DNA of 64,000 bases from Methylobacter sp. (GTDB taxonomy: Bacteria > Pseudomonadota > Gammaproteobacteria > Methylococcales > Methylomonadaceae), in assembly GCA_024636505.1 (NCBI GenBank), contig JAGXGY010000059.1:1-64000 (forward strand). The letters run 5' to 3'. The stretch's first letter is position 1. The number at the start of each line of letters is the position of its first letter. Below are positions 18,811 to 28,868 of the stretch, in pieces. A model generated the notes under the pieces. That model had not been told where the DNA came from. It saw only the letters and a list, made by a program, of their open reading frames with translations, and did not search any database. The position numbers and the translations under genes were made by a program.

Positions 18811-19200
18811 TTACTCAGCAGAGGCCGCCTGAACAGGAATGGAACTGGCTGAACGTTGAACTTCGTTGTTTCCATTAAAATAAATCAGAGTAGGCTTATG
18901 GCTTTCCGCTTCCTGTTGATCCACTATGGCAAATGCACAAACAATAATCAGATCGCCAGGACACGCCAAACGGGCGGCCGCGCCATTCACTGAAAACAAG
19001 CCCGATCCTGCTTCGGCACGAATAGCATAGGTGGTAAAACGCGCACCATTATTGACATTATAAATCTGTATCTGCTCATACTCTCTGATACCCGATAAAT
19101 CCAGAAGATTGCCGTCAATTGCACAAGAGCCCTCATAACCCAATTCTGAATGGGTCACCGTAGCTCTATGTAATTTCGCTTTAAGCATCGTGATTTGCAT
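18811..19200 (-). CDS. panD: Aspartate 1-decarboxylase (proenzyme)
   Basis: PanD makes beta-alanine from aspartate for pantothenate. With the ATG at 19200 the product is 129 aa and the self-cleavage site falls at Gly24-Ser25 (YEGSCAID), exactly the family register; the frame upstream is open but unconserved. The motif around residue 57 ([17 protein letters not shown]) carries the catalytic Tyr and Arg region. It is encoded after panC on the same strand, with 62 bp between. Confidence 0.95.
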   Translation of the reverse strand: MQITMLKAKLHRATVTHSELGYEGSCAIDGNLLDLSGIREYEQIQIYNVNNGARFTTYAIRAEAGSGLFSVNGAAARLACPGDLIIVCAFAIVDQQEAESHKPTLIYFNGNNEVQRSASSIPVQAASAE

Positions 19201-19262
19201 AATAAAAAAACACTCTAAATACCCTTGAGAACCGCGCATTATCCATTAATAGCGACAATGCA

Positions 19263-20171
19263 TCAACTTTTAGCCTTTAAATCCCCTCCGCCTCCCTTTG
19301 ACAAAAGAGCCTCTGAGCGGGATTGGGGATTTCTGGAAAAACAAATATTATCGATTAACCGCGTTTTACTTAAGCGCGCCGCCGCCAATAAAACCAGATC
19401 GCTATCATCCTTATCTGCTTTTTTTAAATCACTCACCCTGCACACACTAAAATAATCCGGCTGAAAACCGGATGCCTGCAAAAACAGCATCGCCTTGCGC
19501 TCTATTTCCTCATAAGATGACTGTCCGGCCAAAATTGCATCACGCGCGACACATAAAGTTTGATACAGTTTTGCGGCTGTCGTTTTCTCCTCGGCACTTA
19601 AATAGCCGTTTCTGGAACTCATTGCCAAGCCGCTTGCCTCACGAACCGTTGCTACGCCGACTATTTCAACAGGAATATTCAAATCCCTGACCATCGTCCG
19701 TATCACCGTCAACTGCTGAAAATCTTTTAGTCCGAATAAGGCAACATTCGGCTGCACTATATTGAACAACTTACAAACAACTGTGGCAACGCCGTCAAAA
19801 TGACCCGGCCTAAACGCGCCGCAATACCACTCGGACAGCCCAGATACCGATACCAGCGTTTTGGCGCCAGACCTATAAACCTCGGACACAGCAGGTTGAA
19901 ACAACAAGTCCGCACCGCAAGCAGTGAGCTTTTGCCTATCCTCAGCTTCGGTACGAGGATAAGCCTCAAAATCCTCGCCAACACCAAATTGGGTAGGATT
20001 GACAAAAATACTGACCACCACCCGATCTGCGTTGTTTTGGGCTTCATTCACCAACGCCAGATGCCCGGCGTGCAGATTGCCCATGGTCGGCACCAAGGCA
20101 ACGCTTTGTCCTGCCGAGCGCCATGCTTTAACGGTATCGCGTAATTCTGCTACAGTATTAACCCGCTGCAT
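19263..20171 (-). CDS. panC: Pantothenate synthetase
   Basis: PanC ligates pantoate and beta-alanine with ATP. It has the nucleotidyltransferase HIGH-like segment VPTMGNLHAGHLALV (about 28-42), FVNPTQFGVGEDFEAYPRT, and the KMSKS-like MSSRNGYLSAEE. At 302 residues it is about 20 longer than usual. The family end (ARLSKTRLIDNI) is followed by SRNPQSRSEALLSKGGGG-type sequence derived from a C/T-rich intergenic repeat into which the frame reads. The gene is 5 bp downstream of panB. Confidence 0.94.
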   Translation of the reverse strand: MQRVNTVAELRDTVKAWRSAGQSVALVPTMGNLHAGHLALVNEAQNNADRVVVSIFVNPTQFGVGEDFEAYPRTEAEDRQKLTACGADLLFQPAVSEVYRSGAKTLVSVSGLSEWYCGAFRPGHFDGVATVVCKLFNIVQPNVALFGLKDFQQLTVIRTMVRDLNIPVEIVGVATVREASGLAMSSRNGYLSAEEKTTAAKLYQTLCVARDAILAGQSSYEEIERKAMLFLQASGFQPDYFSVCRVSDLKKADKDDSDLVLLAAARLSKTRLIDNICFSRNPQSRSEALLSKGGGGDLKAKS

Positions 20172-20176
20172 AAGTC

Positions 20177-20992
20177 TTAAAAGCTATGTTCGGGCGCTGG
20201 AAACAGCGATTGCTTGATCGCCTGATGATAGTCATAAATAGCCCCTTCAATATTCGCTGCGTCGCTGATAAAATTTTTGGAAAAACGTGGGCGCTTGATA
20301 GTGCCGATATTGAGCATGTCATAAAGCACCAGCACCTGCCCGTCGCAATCTGCACCGGCACCGATACCGATAACGGGGATCGTTAACTGTGAGCTGATGT
20401 CTTTGGCCAAGGTTGCCGGGACGCACTCCAATACCAACAGACCTGCCCCCGCTTGCTGCAATTGATGGGCATCGGCAAGCATTTTTTCGGCAGCCGCCTG
20501 TTGCTTGCCCTGAACTTTATAACTGCCCAATTGATTAATCGATTGCGGCAACAAACCCAAATGCCCGCAAACCGGAATGCCCTGATCGACAAGAAAACTG
20601 ACGCAATCGATTCTCGGTCCTTCCAGCTTAACCATTTGCGCGCCGCCAAGCTGCATTAATTTGGCCGCATTTTTGGCCGCGCTGACAGGCGTTGAATAAC
20701 TCATAAACGGTAAATCAGCGATAATAAACGCCCGCTGTCTGGCATTGCTAACGCACCGGGCATGGTAAACCATGTCCCTAATGGTGACCGGAAGCGTTGT
20801 ATCATGCCCCTGAACAACCATACCCAGAGAATCGCCCACCAGCATCATATCGACACCTACCTTGTCGATTAATGCGCTAAAACTGGCATCGTAGGCGGTT
20901 AAGCAAGAGATTTTCTCGCCGCGTTGTTTCATCGCCGCCAGATCGGTAATCGATAACGGTTTTAGCGTTGCGGCCGAAGGATATTGATTCAT
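20177..20992 (-). CDS. panB: 3-methyl-2-oxobutanoate hydroxymethyltransferase
   Basis: PanB transfers a hydroxymethyl group from methylene-tetrahydrofolate to ketoisovalerate in pantothenate synthesis. Visible motifs are SCLTAYDASFSALID, GVDMMLVGDSLGMVVQGHDT (Mg-binding Asp), KLEGP, and VIGIGAGADCDGQVLVLYDM. The length (271 aa) is normal. It leads panB-panC-panD and follows folK. Confidence 0.96.
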   Translation of the reverse strand: MNQYPSAATLKPLSITDLAAMKQRGEKISCLTAYDASFSALIDKVGVDMMLVGDSLGMVVQGHDTTLPVTIRDMVYHARCVSNARQRAFIIADLPFMSYSTPVSAAKNAAKLMQLGGAQMVKLEGPRIDCVSFLVDQGIPVCGHLGLLPQSINQLGSYKVQGKQQAAAEKMLADAHQLQQAGAGLLVLECVPATLAKDISSQLTIPVIGIGAGADCDGQVLVLYDMLNIGTIKRPRFSKNFISDAANIEGAIYDYHQAIKQSLFPAPEHSF

Positions 20993-21024
20993 TAATGAAA
21001 AGACAAAAGACGACGCATAATTTT

Positions 21025-21537
21025 TTAGCCTTTAGCCTTTAGCTTTTTCAGTTCATGGGCGGGGCATCGCTCAAGCAGATCGGCAACACTGCCTTTTCCG
21101 GGCACCTGCAACTGCGGAGCAATCTGATATAAGGGGTACAACACAAAAGCGCGTTCAGCAATGCCTACATGAGGCACGATTAAATCAGGCAGTTCAATAA
21201 GCTGATCGCCGTAGATCAATATATCCAAATCCAGCGTTCTTGCTCCCCAGCGCTCCGATTTTCTGACTCGCCCCTGATTATTTTCGATGCGCTGCAGACA
21301 ACGTAATAAATCTATCGGCGGTAAATCAGTTTTGACCGCCATCACCGCATTAACGTAATCAGGCTGATCCTGCGGCCCCATAGGCGAACTGCGATACAAA
21401 TCTGAAAAAGCCAACTCCTGCACGTCGGCCAGCTGCGTTATTGCAATACGTGCCGCCTGTATTTGTTCTACAGGGTTTGCAAGATTACTGCCTAAACCTA
21501 TATAAACGACTACCCCATCAGTCACTGGATTTTTCAT
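21025..21537 (-). CDS. folK: HPPK, folate pathway pyrophosphokinase
   Basis: The 170-residue enzyme transfers pyrophosphate from ATP to hydroxymethyl-dihydropterin. It starts with YIGLGSNLANP and has RKSERWGARTLDLDILIYGD (ATP/Mg-binding Asp pair) and VPHVGIAERAFVLYPL. The last residues (KKLKAKG) are encoded by a small GGCTAAA tandem repeat. The gene lies 12 bp after pcnB, a common pcnB-folK-panBC arrangement. Confidence 0.96.
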   Translation of the reverse strand: MKNPVTDGVVVYIGLGSNLANPVEQIQAARIAITQLADVQELAFSDLYRSSPMGPQDQPDYVNAVMAVKTDLPPIDLLRCLQRIENNQGRVRKSERWGARTLDLDILIYGDQLIELPDLIVPHVGIAERAFVLYPLYQIAPQLQVPGKGSVADLLERCPAHELKKLKAKG

Positions 21538-21549
21538 GATTCAATACAT

Positions 21550-22920
21550 TTAAGATTCTGTTTTTGGCGCGCTGCCTTTAGGCTTTCTATGATAACTTCG
21601 TTTGCGTCCCGACTTGCCACCCGGTGAATTCCTCGGCGGTTGAGTCATTTTTCTTTGTTCATTTTCGCTGGCGTGCTGATATCGAGTCCACCACGCAGCC
21701 AACTCGGGGTCCGCCCCTCCCGTCTCTGAACGCAACAGCAAAAAATCATAAGCCGCTCTAAAGCGAGGGTGACCGATTAAGCGACTGGGTTTGGAGCCAA
21801 TACGCGCATTAAACTTAGGCTGCATATTCCAAAGCTCACGCATAGCCATACTGATATGGCGCGGCAGAGCCGTACTTTTAATCTGCCTGGCAATGATTTC
21901 ACTCGCGGCATCCTGATAGGCAACATATTCGACTTCGCCTTGCTTCATTTTTTCTTTGGCCAGTATCTGCACCGACTCCCATAAAAAAGCCGCCCATAAA
22001 AAGTAAGCAGTAACCGTTTTACCTTCGGCGATCCTGTTATCCGAGTTTTCCAGCGCTTTAATCAATAACAACCGGGGGAAACCGTTTTCCTCAATCGCCA
22101 AACTGTTCTCTGTAGATGGAAACAGCACCTGGAAAAGCCGGTAATGCCTGAGCATTTCAAAAGTTTGCAGCGCATAGCCGGATAAAAACAACTTTAAGGC
22201 TTCATCGTAAAGCCTGGCAGACGGTATGCTGGCCAGCAATTGCGCATCATTGTGTATCGCTTTTTCGCAATCGCGATCCAGCTTGAAGCCTAGTTTAACA
22301 GCAAAACGCACTGCCCTCAGCATACGGACCGGGTCTTCACGAAAACGCATTTCCGGATCACCGATCAGCCGGAGGATGCCGGCTTTATGGTCAGCCATGC
22401 CGCCGACAAAATCCACCACCGAAAAATCTTTGATATTGTAATAGAGTGCATTAACGCTAAAATCCCTACGCCAAACATCTTCCTCAATGGTGCCGTAGAC
22501 ATTATCCCTTAACAATCGCCCTTCATTATTGAGCACTTGTTTATCGCTTTGCTCTTCTCCCGCACCTCGAAAAGTCGCAACTTCAATAATTTCCCGACCA
22601 AAGTGCACATGCGCCAAACGAAATCGGCGTCCGATTAACCGGCAGTTACGAAATACTTTTCTAACCTGATCAGGATCGGCATTAGTGACCACATCAAAAT
22701 CCTTAGGCTCTCGTCCCAACAACAAATCACGTACGCAACCGCCAACCAAATAAGCGTCAAAACCCTCATTTTGCAACCGATACAAAACTTTCAGTGCATT
22801 TTCACTGATTTGGGATCGAGAAATATTATGTTCCGCACGCGAATATATTTTGACCTGCGCTGTGACCGGTTCAGTTTCATTTTTGACTGAACTAATAATT
22901 TTTTTAAAGAAATTTAAAAT
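21550..22920 (-). CDS. pcnB: Poly(A) polymerase I, probable ATT start
   Basis: PcnB adds poly(A) tails that promote RNA decay. The nucleotidyltransferase core has VGGCVRDLLLG and PKDFDVVTNA (metal-binding Asp pair), then RNCRLIGRRFRLAHV; the C-terminus is basic (RKRSYHRKPKG). The first in-frame ATG/GTG/TTG gives 411 aa and cuts off conserved sequence. The frame is open 45 codons further and encodes VKIYSRAEHNISRSQISENA, which matches the PcnB N-terminus. The only sensible initiator there is an ATT at 22918-22920, preceded by AAGG, giving 456 aa. E. coli pcnB is known to use AUU. I annotate that start. Confidence 0.86.
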   Translation of the reverse strand: MLNFFKKIISSVKNETEPVTAQVKIYSRAEHNISRSQISENALKVLYRLQNEGFDAYLVGGCVRDLLLGREPKDFDVVTNADPDQVRKVFRNCRLIGRRFRLAHVHFGREIIEVATFRGAGEEQSDKQVLNNEGRLLRDNVYGTIEEDVWRRDFSVNALYYNIKDFSVVDFVGGMADHKAGILRLIGDPEMRFREDPVRMLRAVRFAVKLGFKLDRDCEKAIHNDAQLLASIPSARLYDEALKLFLSGYALQTFEMLRHYRLFQVLFPSTENSLAIEENGFPRLLLIKALENSDNRIAEGKTVTAYFLWAAFLWESVQILAKEKMKQGEVEYVAYQDAASEIIARQIKSTALPRHISMAMRELWNMQPKFNARIGSKPSRLIGHPRFRAAYDFLLLRSETGGADPELAAWWTRYQHASENEQRKMTQPPRNSPGGKSGRKRSYHRKPKGSAPKTES

Positions 22921-23179
22921 AGTCTTTATACCTTATATTATTTTTCGAATTGCATTTAATTATATCATTGCTAATGTTTCAATCCAGCAGGGAAATTTGA
23001 TCAATTCTAACCCAATCCGCAAGTTTCTTTTACATTCCCCTTTTGAATGGAGTAAAATTATTGTTCTGAATTTTTTGCCTGCAATTCTAATTTAGATCAT
23101 ATTGCACGCACCAGACAAATATCAGACAACCATTTTTTAAACATGCGCACAAACATTAGCGTGCTTGACTGGAATTGTT

Positions 23180-23359
23180 ATGTTCAAAAAGATTCTTAAT
23201 GGCTTAATTGACCAACCTTTGTTCACCAGCCTTTTTGTAACAGATTTCTTCATTCTTCTGTTTCATAGGCCGCCATTTTTATTTTCTCTGGTAATGCTGG
23301 GAGCGCTGATGGCGATGTGCATGTATTTTGGCCAAAAACTCGCTTTATTTAAAATTTAG
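23180..23359 (+). CDS. Small membrane protein, unknown
   Basis: The 59-residue product starts at the ATG at 23180 (GGA 6 nt upstream). It has two hydrophobic stretches (LFTSLFVTDFFILLF and FLFSLVMLGALMAMCMYF) with a short basic lead. Its stop is immediately followed by the start of the RDD protein, suggesting co-translation. I recognise no family. Confidence 0.55.
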   Translation: MFKKILNGLIDQPLFTSLFVTDFFILLFHRPPFLFSLVMLGALMAMCMYFGQKLALFKI

Positions 23360-23833
23360 TTGCCCCCTCTATCACTAAAAAGCACACAGCAAAAATCAGG
23401 TAATCATCTCATTGCCAAGCCTGGTTTTTTACGTCGCCTAGCAGCTATGTTTTACGACCTCTTGTTGCTAATCGCTGTGTTATTTGTTGCAACCGCACTG
23501 TTGTTACCTCTGAATGCCGGAAAAGCTTTCACCGCCGAACAATTCTTTTTTCCCCTGTATCTACTGTTAGTCAGCTTCTGCTTTTACACCTGGTTTTGGA
23601 TGCATGGAGGGCAAACATTAGGGCTGCGCGCATGGAAAATCAAAGTCCTCACACTGGATAGAAAACCCATCACCTGGAAACACGCCTTGCTCCGTTTCTC
23701 TGCCGCCATGCTTTCATGGCTTTTTTTCGGACTGGGCTTTTTATGGATTCTTATCGATAAAAACCAGCGCAGCTGGCACGATCATCTATCCCAAACAGCC
23801 CTGTTTTTTGATACTCACGGCGCAGATCATTAA
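23360..23833 (+). CDS. RDD family membrane protein
   Basis: The 157-residue protein has the RDD hallmark near the first span (GFLRRLAAMFYDLLLL: Arg then Asp), a WMHGGQTLGLRAWKIKV loop and about three transmembrane segments. It ends with DKNQRSWHDHLSQT, typical of RDD proteins. The frame begins with TTG directly after the previous stop. RDD proteins are poorly characterised; some are linked to ion exchange or stress. Function here is unassigned. Confidence 0.8.
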   Translation: MPPLSLKSTQQKSGNHLIAKPGFLRRLAAMFYDLLLLIAVLFVATALLLPLNAGKAFTAEQFFFPLYLLLVSFCFYTWFWMHGGQTLGLRAWKIKVLTLDRKPITWKHALLRFSAAMLSWLFFGLGFLWILIDKNQRSWHDHLSQTALFFDTHGADH

Positions 23834-23899
23834 TTCATTATCGTTAGAAATACCCTATCGCATACTTTCCAGCCAACTCAATTTCTTAGTGACGCCATC

Positions 23900-25267
23900 A
23901 TGAACTGGTTTACCCAACTATTTTCCAAGCACACCAAGACTATTGCCGCTATTGCCCCGGAAAAAAAATCAGACATCATTTCCCCCGATCATCCAAATAG
24001 CTCAGTCGGCTGTTCGGAGCCGGTCTTCGTCGAACATAAAAAACTGTCGCTGACCGCGCTAAAAAAACTGGCTCCGCTTCGAGACATGGACGACGCCTAT
24101 GTAGAGCAGCTAGATCACACGACGCTAAATTATGCTCAGGGTTCAGTCATTTTCAGACTCGGCCAGAAAACCCGTTCGGTTTTTTATTTGCTGAAAGGCA
24201 GCGTTGATCTTCAGCCGACTAGCAGCAACGGCTACACTCTGTCCGCCGGGTCGTCGCTGGCCAACCTGCCCCTTAATAGCGGCAAGCTTTGCGGAGCAAC
24301 CGCTTTCGCTAAAACAGACATCACCATTCTGGCGATTTCAGGGGAATTTATCAGTCAATGGTCCGGCAAAAGTCGCCAACAATCCGTTTGCATTGAACTT
24401 ATTGACATTGAACTGCCCGAACAAATTGCCGACAACCGTTTTTTTACCCGTTTTTCGAAAGCTTATCGGGAAAACAAATTAAGCCTACCCTCATTACCCA
24501 ATGTCGCGTTAAAACTGAAAGAAGCTATGGATCGGGATGTAGGCATCAATGAGGCTGTTAAAATTATCAGCATCGACGCAGCCATCGTCGCTAAACTGAT
24601 TCAACTTGCCAATAGCCCGGTATACTCACCCATCTCACCGATTACTAACTGCCTTACGGCGGTTACCCGCTTAGGCCTGGATCAAACACGCAAACTGGTC
24701 ATGAGCCTCAGTCTAAAACAATTATTCCACTGCGATAACCCGCAACTGATAACCAAAATGCAACGCTTGTGGAAAAACAGTCTCTATGTATCCAGCTTAA
24801 GCTTTATCCTTGCACTGGAGGACGGTACGATCAACCCCGAAGACGCCTTACTGGCCGGACTGATCTGCGACATAGGGACAATACCGCTATTGCATTTTGC
24901 CGAACAGTATCCGGATGAATACCCGAACTGGGAGGTATTAGAATCGGCTATTCCGTTTTTAAGCCCCCCGGTCGGCTCATTGGTGCTGAACACCTTAGGC
25001 TTTGCCGCGGAATTAACCATCATCCCCAAGCTTGCCGAAGACTGGTTCTACGAAAGTGACAGCGATCAGTTGAATCTAATCGATATAGTCATATTAGCCA
25101 AATTGCATAGTTATTTCGGCACCAACAGAGCCAAGGAAATACCGTATATGAACTCGATACCCGCCTACACTAAACTCAAAAATAACAAACTAACCCCGGA
25201 CTTTTCTTTGGACGTATTGCATAAAGCCAAGCATCGCATCCATGCAATCATGAACTTTCTTTCCTGA
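23900..25267 (+). CDS. Cyclic-nucleotide-binding-like and HDOD domain protein
   Basis: The 455-residue protein has an N-terminal cNMP-binding-like domain (about 60-160: YAQGSVIFRLGQKTRSVFYL) and an HDOD domain (about 195-400: LPSLPNVALKLKEAMDRD, IDAAIVAKLIQLANSPVY, LTAVTRLGLDQTRKLVMSLS). HDOD proteins lack the HD metal pair and act as scaffolds in signalling, often for motility or c-di-GMP output. It ends 8 bp before prlC. The cNMP pocket's key Arg/Glu pair is not obvious, so ligand binding is uncertain. Confidence 0.82.
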   Translation: MNWFTQLFSKHTKTIAAIAPEKKSDIISPDHPNSSVGCSEPVFVEHKKLSLTALKKLAPLRDMDDAYVEQLDHTTLNYAQGSVIFRLGQKTRSVFYLLKGSVDLQPTSSNGYTLSAGSSLANLPLNSGKLCGATAFAKTDITILAISGEFISQWSGKSRQQSVCIELIDIELPEQIADNRFFTRFSKAYRENKLSLPSLPNVALKLKEAMDRDVGINEAVKIISIDAAIVAKLIQLANSPVYSPISPITNCLTAVTRLGLDQTRKLVMSLSLKQLFHCDNPQLITKMQRLWKNSLYVSSLSFILALEDGTINPEDALLAGLICDIGTIPLLHFAEQYPDEYPNWEVLESAIPFLSPPVGSLVLNTLGFAAELTIIPKLAEDWFYESDSDQLNLIDIVILAKLHSYFGTNRAKEIPYMNSIPAYTKLKNNKLTPDFSLDVLHKAKHRIHAIMNFLS

Positions 25268-25275
25268 TACTACTT

Positions 25276-27315
25276 ATGAACAATCCTTTATTAGCCGACG
25301 CCACTCTGCCGCTGTTTTCACAGATTAAACCGGAACACGTGGTTCCGGCTATCGACCAATTACTGACCGAAGCCCGCTCGTCGATAGCGCATCATCTCCA
25401 GGCCACGCAACACTACACCTGGAAAAACCTGATCGAACCGTTGGAAGAAATGGACGACAAGCTGAACAAAGCCTGGTCACCCGTCAGCCACATGAATTCA
25501 GTGGTTAACAGCGACGAGCTGCGCGACGCCTACAACGCCTGCCTGCCCAAACTCAGCGCTTATTCAACCGAAATCGGGCAAAACGAAGCCTTATTTAAAG
25601 CTTATCGCTTTATTGCCGACAGCGATGAATTTGCGACGCTGGACATCGCCCAGCAAAAAATCATCCTCAATGCGTTAAGAGATTTCAAATTATCCGGCAT
25701 CGATCTGGATAATGAAAAAAAGCAACGCTACAAGGACATCAGCCAGGCATTATCGGCTCTTGCCAGCAACTATGAAGAAAACCTGCTCGATGCAACCAAC
25801 GCCTGGAGCAAGTTAATCAGAGACGCACAGGATCTGGCCGGACTACCTGAATCCGCTTTGGCCCAAGCCAAACAGACCGCCGCAAGCCATAACGAAGACG
25901 GCTGGATGATCACTCTGCAATTTCCCTCGTATATTTCGGTGATGACTTACGCCGATAACCGGCAATTGCGCCGCGAACACTACGAAGCTTTCGCCACTCG
26001 TGCATCAGAGTTAGGCCCGCATGCAGAACAGTGGGATAACAGCGAAAATATGGAAAAAATCCTGGCCTTGCGCTACGAAAAAGCCCGTTTGCTGGGCTTT
26101 GCCAATTACGCGGAACTGTCGCTGGCAACCAAAATGGCTGAAAAGCCAGATGACGTGACCGATTTTCTGGAAGATTTGGCTGACCGATCCTGGCGACATG
26201 CGCGCAAGGATTTAGCCGAACTGCGCGAGTTCGCTAAACAGCACCACGGTATTAATGATCTGCAATCCTGGGACATGGCCTATTATTCGGAAAAAATGCG
26301 TCAGCATTTTTACCGGTTGTCGCAAGAAGAAGTAAAAGCCTATTTTCCGGTAACCCGCGTGTTGCCGGGACTGTTTGCCATTGTCGACAAATTGTACGGT
26401 TTGCAAATAGCAGAAATCAGTGATTTTGACAGCTATCATCCCGATGTGCGTTTTTTCCAGATCCATGACCAGACAGGCCAACTGCGCGGCCAGTTTTATC
26501 TCGATCTTTACGCCCGCGCCAAAAAACGCGGCGGCGCCTGGATGGATGATTGCGTCGGCCGCAAGCGATTCGACGATAGCATTCAAACGCCGGTCGCCTA
26601 CTTGACCTGCAACTTTACTCCGCCTCATGGAGACCAACCGGCACTACTGACCCATGACGACGTTACCACCTTGTTTCATGAATTCGGTCACGGTCTGCAC
26701 CATATGCTTACCCAGGTCGATCATCTGGGCGTTTCCGGCATTAATGGCGTGGAATGGGATGCAGTCGAGCTGCCCAGCCAGTTTATGGAAAACTGGTGCT
26801 GGGAAAAGGAAGCGCTGGCGCTGATGTCCGGGCATTATCAAACCGACGAAAAATTGCCGGATGATTTGTTCGATAAAATGATTGCCGCCAAAAACTTCCA
26901 GGCCGGCATGATCATGGTCAGGCAACTGGAATTCAGCCTGTTCGATTTCAGGATTCACCGCGACTACCACCCGGAAAAAGGCGGGCGTATTTATGAAACG
27001 CTGGAGCAAGTCCGGGAACAGGTCGCCGTTGTCCGTCCGCCTAAATTCAACCGTTTCGCCCACAGCTTCTCGCATATTTTTGCCGGCGGTTATGCGGCAG
27101 GGTATTACAGTTACAAATGGGCGGAAGTGCTGTCCAGCGATGCGTTTTCGCTATTCGAAGAAAAAGGCATTTTCGACCGGGACACCGGCAAAGCCTTTTT
27201 AACCAACATACTTGAAAAAGGCGGCAGCCAAAACGCAATGGAATTATTTATCAGTTTCCGAGGCCGCAAACCCAGCATTGATGCTTTACTCAGGCATAAC
27301 GGCATAGCCGCATGA
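25276..27315 (+). CDS. prlC: Oligopeptidase A (M3 family)
   Basis: The 679-residue zinc metallopeptidase has HEFGH at residues 468-472 (zinc ligands His, His; catalytic Glu) and a downstream ligand region [17 protein letters not shown]. The N-terminus ([20 protein letters not shown]) and length match PrlC/OpdA, which degrades signal peptides and other short peptides in the cytoplasm. It overlaps ubiD by 4 nt. Confidence 0.96.
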   Translation: MNNPLLADATLPLFSQIKPEHVVPAIDQLLTEARSSIAHHLQATQHYTWKNLIEPLEEMDDKLNKAWSPVSHMNSVVNSDELRDAYNACLPKLSAYSTEIGQNEALFKAYRFIADSDEFATLDIAQQKIILNALRDFKLSGIDLDNEKKQRYKDISQALSALASNYEENLLDATNAWSKLIRDAQDLAGLPESALAQAKQTAASHNEDGWMITLQFPSYISVMTYADNRQLRREHYEAFATRASELGPHAEQWDNSENMEKILALRYEKARLLGFANYAELSLATKMAEKPDDVTDFLEDLADRSWRHARKDLAELREFAKQHHGINDLQSWDMAYYSEKMRQHFYRLSQEEVKAYFPVTRVLPGLFAIVDKLYGLQIAEISDFDSYHPDVRFFQIHDQTGQLRGQFYLDLYARAKKRGGAWMDDCVGRKRFDDSIQTPVAYLTCNFTPPHGDQPALLTHDDVTTLFHEFGHGLHHMLTQVDHLGVSGINGVEWDAVELPSQFMENWCWEKEALALMSGHYQTDEKLPDDLFDKMIAAKNFQAGMIMVRQLEFSLFDFRIHRDYHPEKGGRIYETLEQVREQVAVVRPPKFNRFAHSFSHIFAGGYAAGYYSYKWAEVLSSDAFSLFEEKGIFDRDTGKAFLTNILEKGGSQNAMELFISFRGRKPSIDALLRHNGIAA

Positions 27316-28772
27316 TCTACAAAGACTTGCGCGATTTTATCAAACAGCTGGAAAAACAAGGCGAACTCAAACGCATCACCGTTGAAGTTGATCCCTACCT
27401 GGAAATGACCGAAATTTGCGACCGTACCTTAAAAATGGGCGGCCCCGCATTGCTGTTTGAAAATCCCAAAGGCGCAAATATTCCGGTGCTGGCCAATCTG
27501 TTCGGTACGCCGCGCCGTGTCGCAATGGGTATGGGCGCAGATTCCGTCACCGAATTACGCGGCATCGGCGAATTATTGGCTTATCTGAAAGAACCCGAGC
27601 CGCCCAAAGGCATGAAAGACGCCTGGGAAAAATTCCCGGTATTCAAGCAAGTGCTGAATATGGCGCCCAAAATAATCACCTCCCCGCCGTGTCAGGAACT
27701 GGTCCGTGAAGGCGATGAGATTGATCTCGGCGTCTACCCTATCCAGACCTGCTGGCCGGAAGATGCCGCACCGTTAATTACCTGGCCGCTGGTAATCACC
27801 AAAGGCCCGAACAAAGAACGGCAAAATCTCGGCATATACCGGATGCAAGTCATCGCCAAAAATAAAGTCATCATGCGCTGGTTGGCGCATCGTGGCGGCG
27901 CACTGGATTTTAAGGAATTTCAGGCCGCCCATCCCGGCCAGCCGTTCCCGGTTTCCGTAGCTTTAGGCGCAGACCCGGCGACGATACTTGCCGCCGTCAC
28001 GCCGGTGCCGGATTCCTTGTCCGAATACGCATTTGCCGGTTTATTGCGCGGCAGCAAAACCGAAGTCGCCAAATCGCTGCTTAACGATTTGCAGGTTCCG
28101 GCCAGCGCTGAAATCGTGCTGGAAGGCTTTATCTATCCCGGTGAATTCGCTGCAGAAGGCCCTTATGGCGACCACACCGGCTATTACAACGAAGTTGCCG
28201 ATTTTCCGGTGTTCACCATCGAACGGATCACCCAGCGCCAAGCGCCGATCTATCACAGCACCTATACCGGCAGACCGCCCGACGAACCGGCCATTCTGGG
28301 CGTTGCATTAAACGAAGTCTTCGTACCGATCTTGCAAAAACAATTCCCGGAAATCGTCGATTTTTACCTGCCGCCGGAAGGCTGCTCGTACCGCATGGCC
28401 GTGATCAGCATGAAAAAGCAATACGCCGGTCACGCCAAACGCGTGATGCTGGGCACCTGGTCGTTCCTGCGCCAATTCATGTACACCAAGTTTGTCATCG
28501 TCGTCGATGATGATGTCGATGTCCGCAACTGGCAGGATGTCATCTGGGCGATGACCACCCGTATGGATCCCGCGAGAGACCTAACCATACTGGAAAACAC
28601 GCCGATCGATTATCTCGATTTCGCCTCGCCGGTTTCGGGCTTAGGCTCCAAGGTAGGATTCGACGCAACCAATAAATGGCCCGGAGAAACCAACCGGGAA
28701 TGGGGCAGGACTATTGTGATGTCGCCAGAAGTGGTCAAGAAAGTGGATCAGATGTGGGATACCTTATTTTAA
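27312..28772 (+). CDS. ubiD: 4-hydroxy-3-polyprenylbenzoate decarboxylase UbiD
   Basis: The 486-residue prenylated-FMN-dependent decarboxylase works in ubiquinone synthesis. Signatures include [32 protein letters not shown] (prFMN/Mn site), [12 protein letters not shown] and [17 protein letters not shown] with the catalytic Glu region. Length and sequence are typical of the gammaproteobacterial enzyme. The ATGA overlap with prlC suggests coupling. No ubiX is in the window. Confidence 0.96.
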   Translation: MIYKDLRDFIKQLEKQGELKRITVEVDPYLEMTEICDRTLKMGGPALLFENPKGANIPVLANLFGTPRRVAMGMGADSVTELRGIGELLAYLKEPEPPKGMKDAWEKFPVFKQVLNMAPKIITSPPCQELVREGDEIDLGVYPIQTCWPEDAAPLITWPLVITKGPNKERQNLGIYRMQVIAKNKVIMRWLAHRGGALDFKEFQAAHPGQPFPVSVALGADPATILAAVTPVPDSLSEYAFAGLLRGSKTEVAKSLLNDLQVPASAEIVLEGFIYPGEFAAEGPYGDHTGYYNEVADFPVFTIERITQRQAPIYHSTYTGRPPDEPAILGVALNEVFVPILQKQFPEIVDFYLPPEGCSYRMAVISMKKQYAGHAKRVMLGTWSFLRQFMYTKFVIVVDDDVDVRNWQDVIWAMTTRMDPARDLTILENTPIDYLDFASPVSGLGSKVGFDATNKWPGETNREWGRTIVMSPEVVKKVDQMWDTLF

Positions 28773-28868
28773 ACATATAGAAAGTCCCCTTCCTCGTAGG
28801 ATATGCTAAACGCAGTGCATTATTCGCGATCTGGATAATAATTTGTTAGTCATAAATTAGGATTAAAT

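Noticed and set aside
22972-22987. TGGATTGAAACAT on the minus strand upstream of pcnB as a solo CRISPR repeat
   Set aside because: Only 12-13 bases match and there is no hairpin upstream; one such match is within chance for this window.
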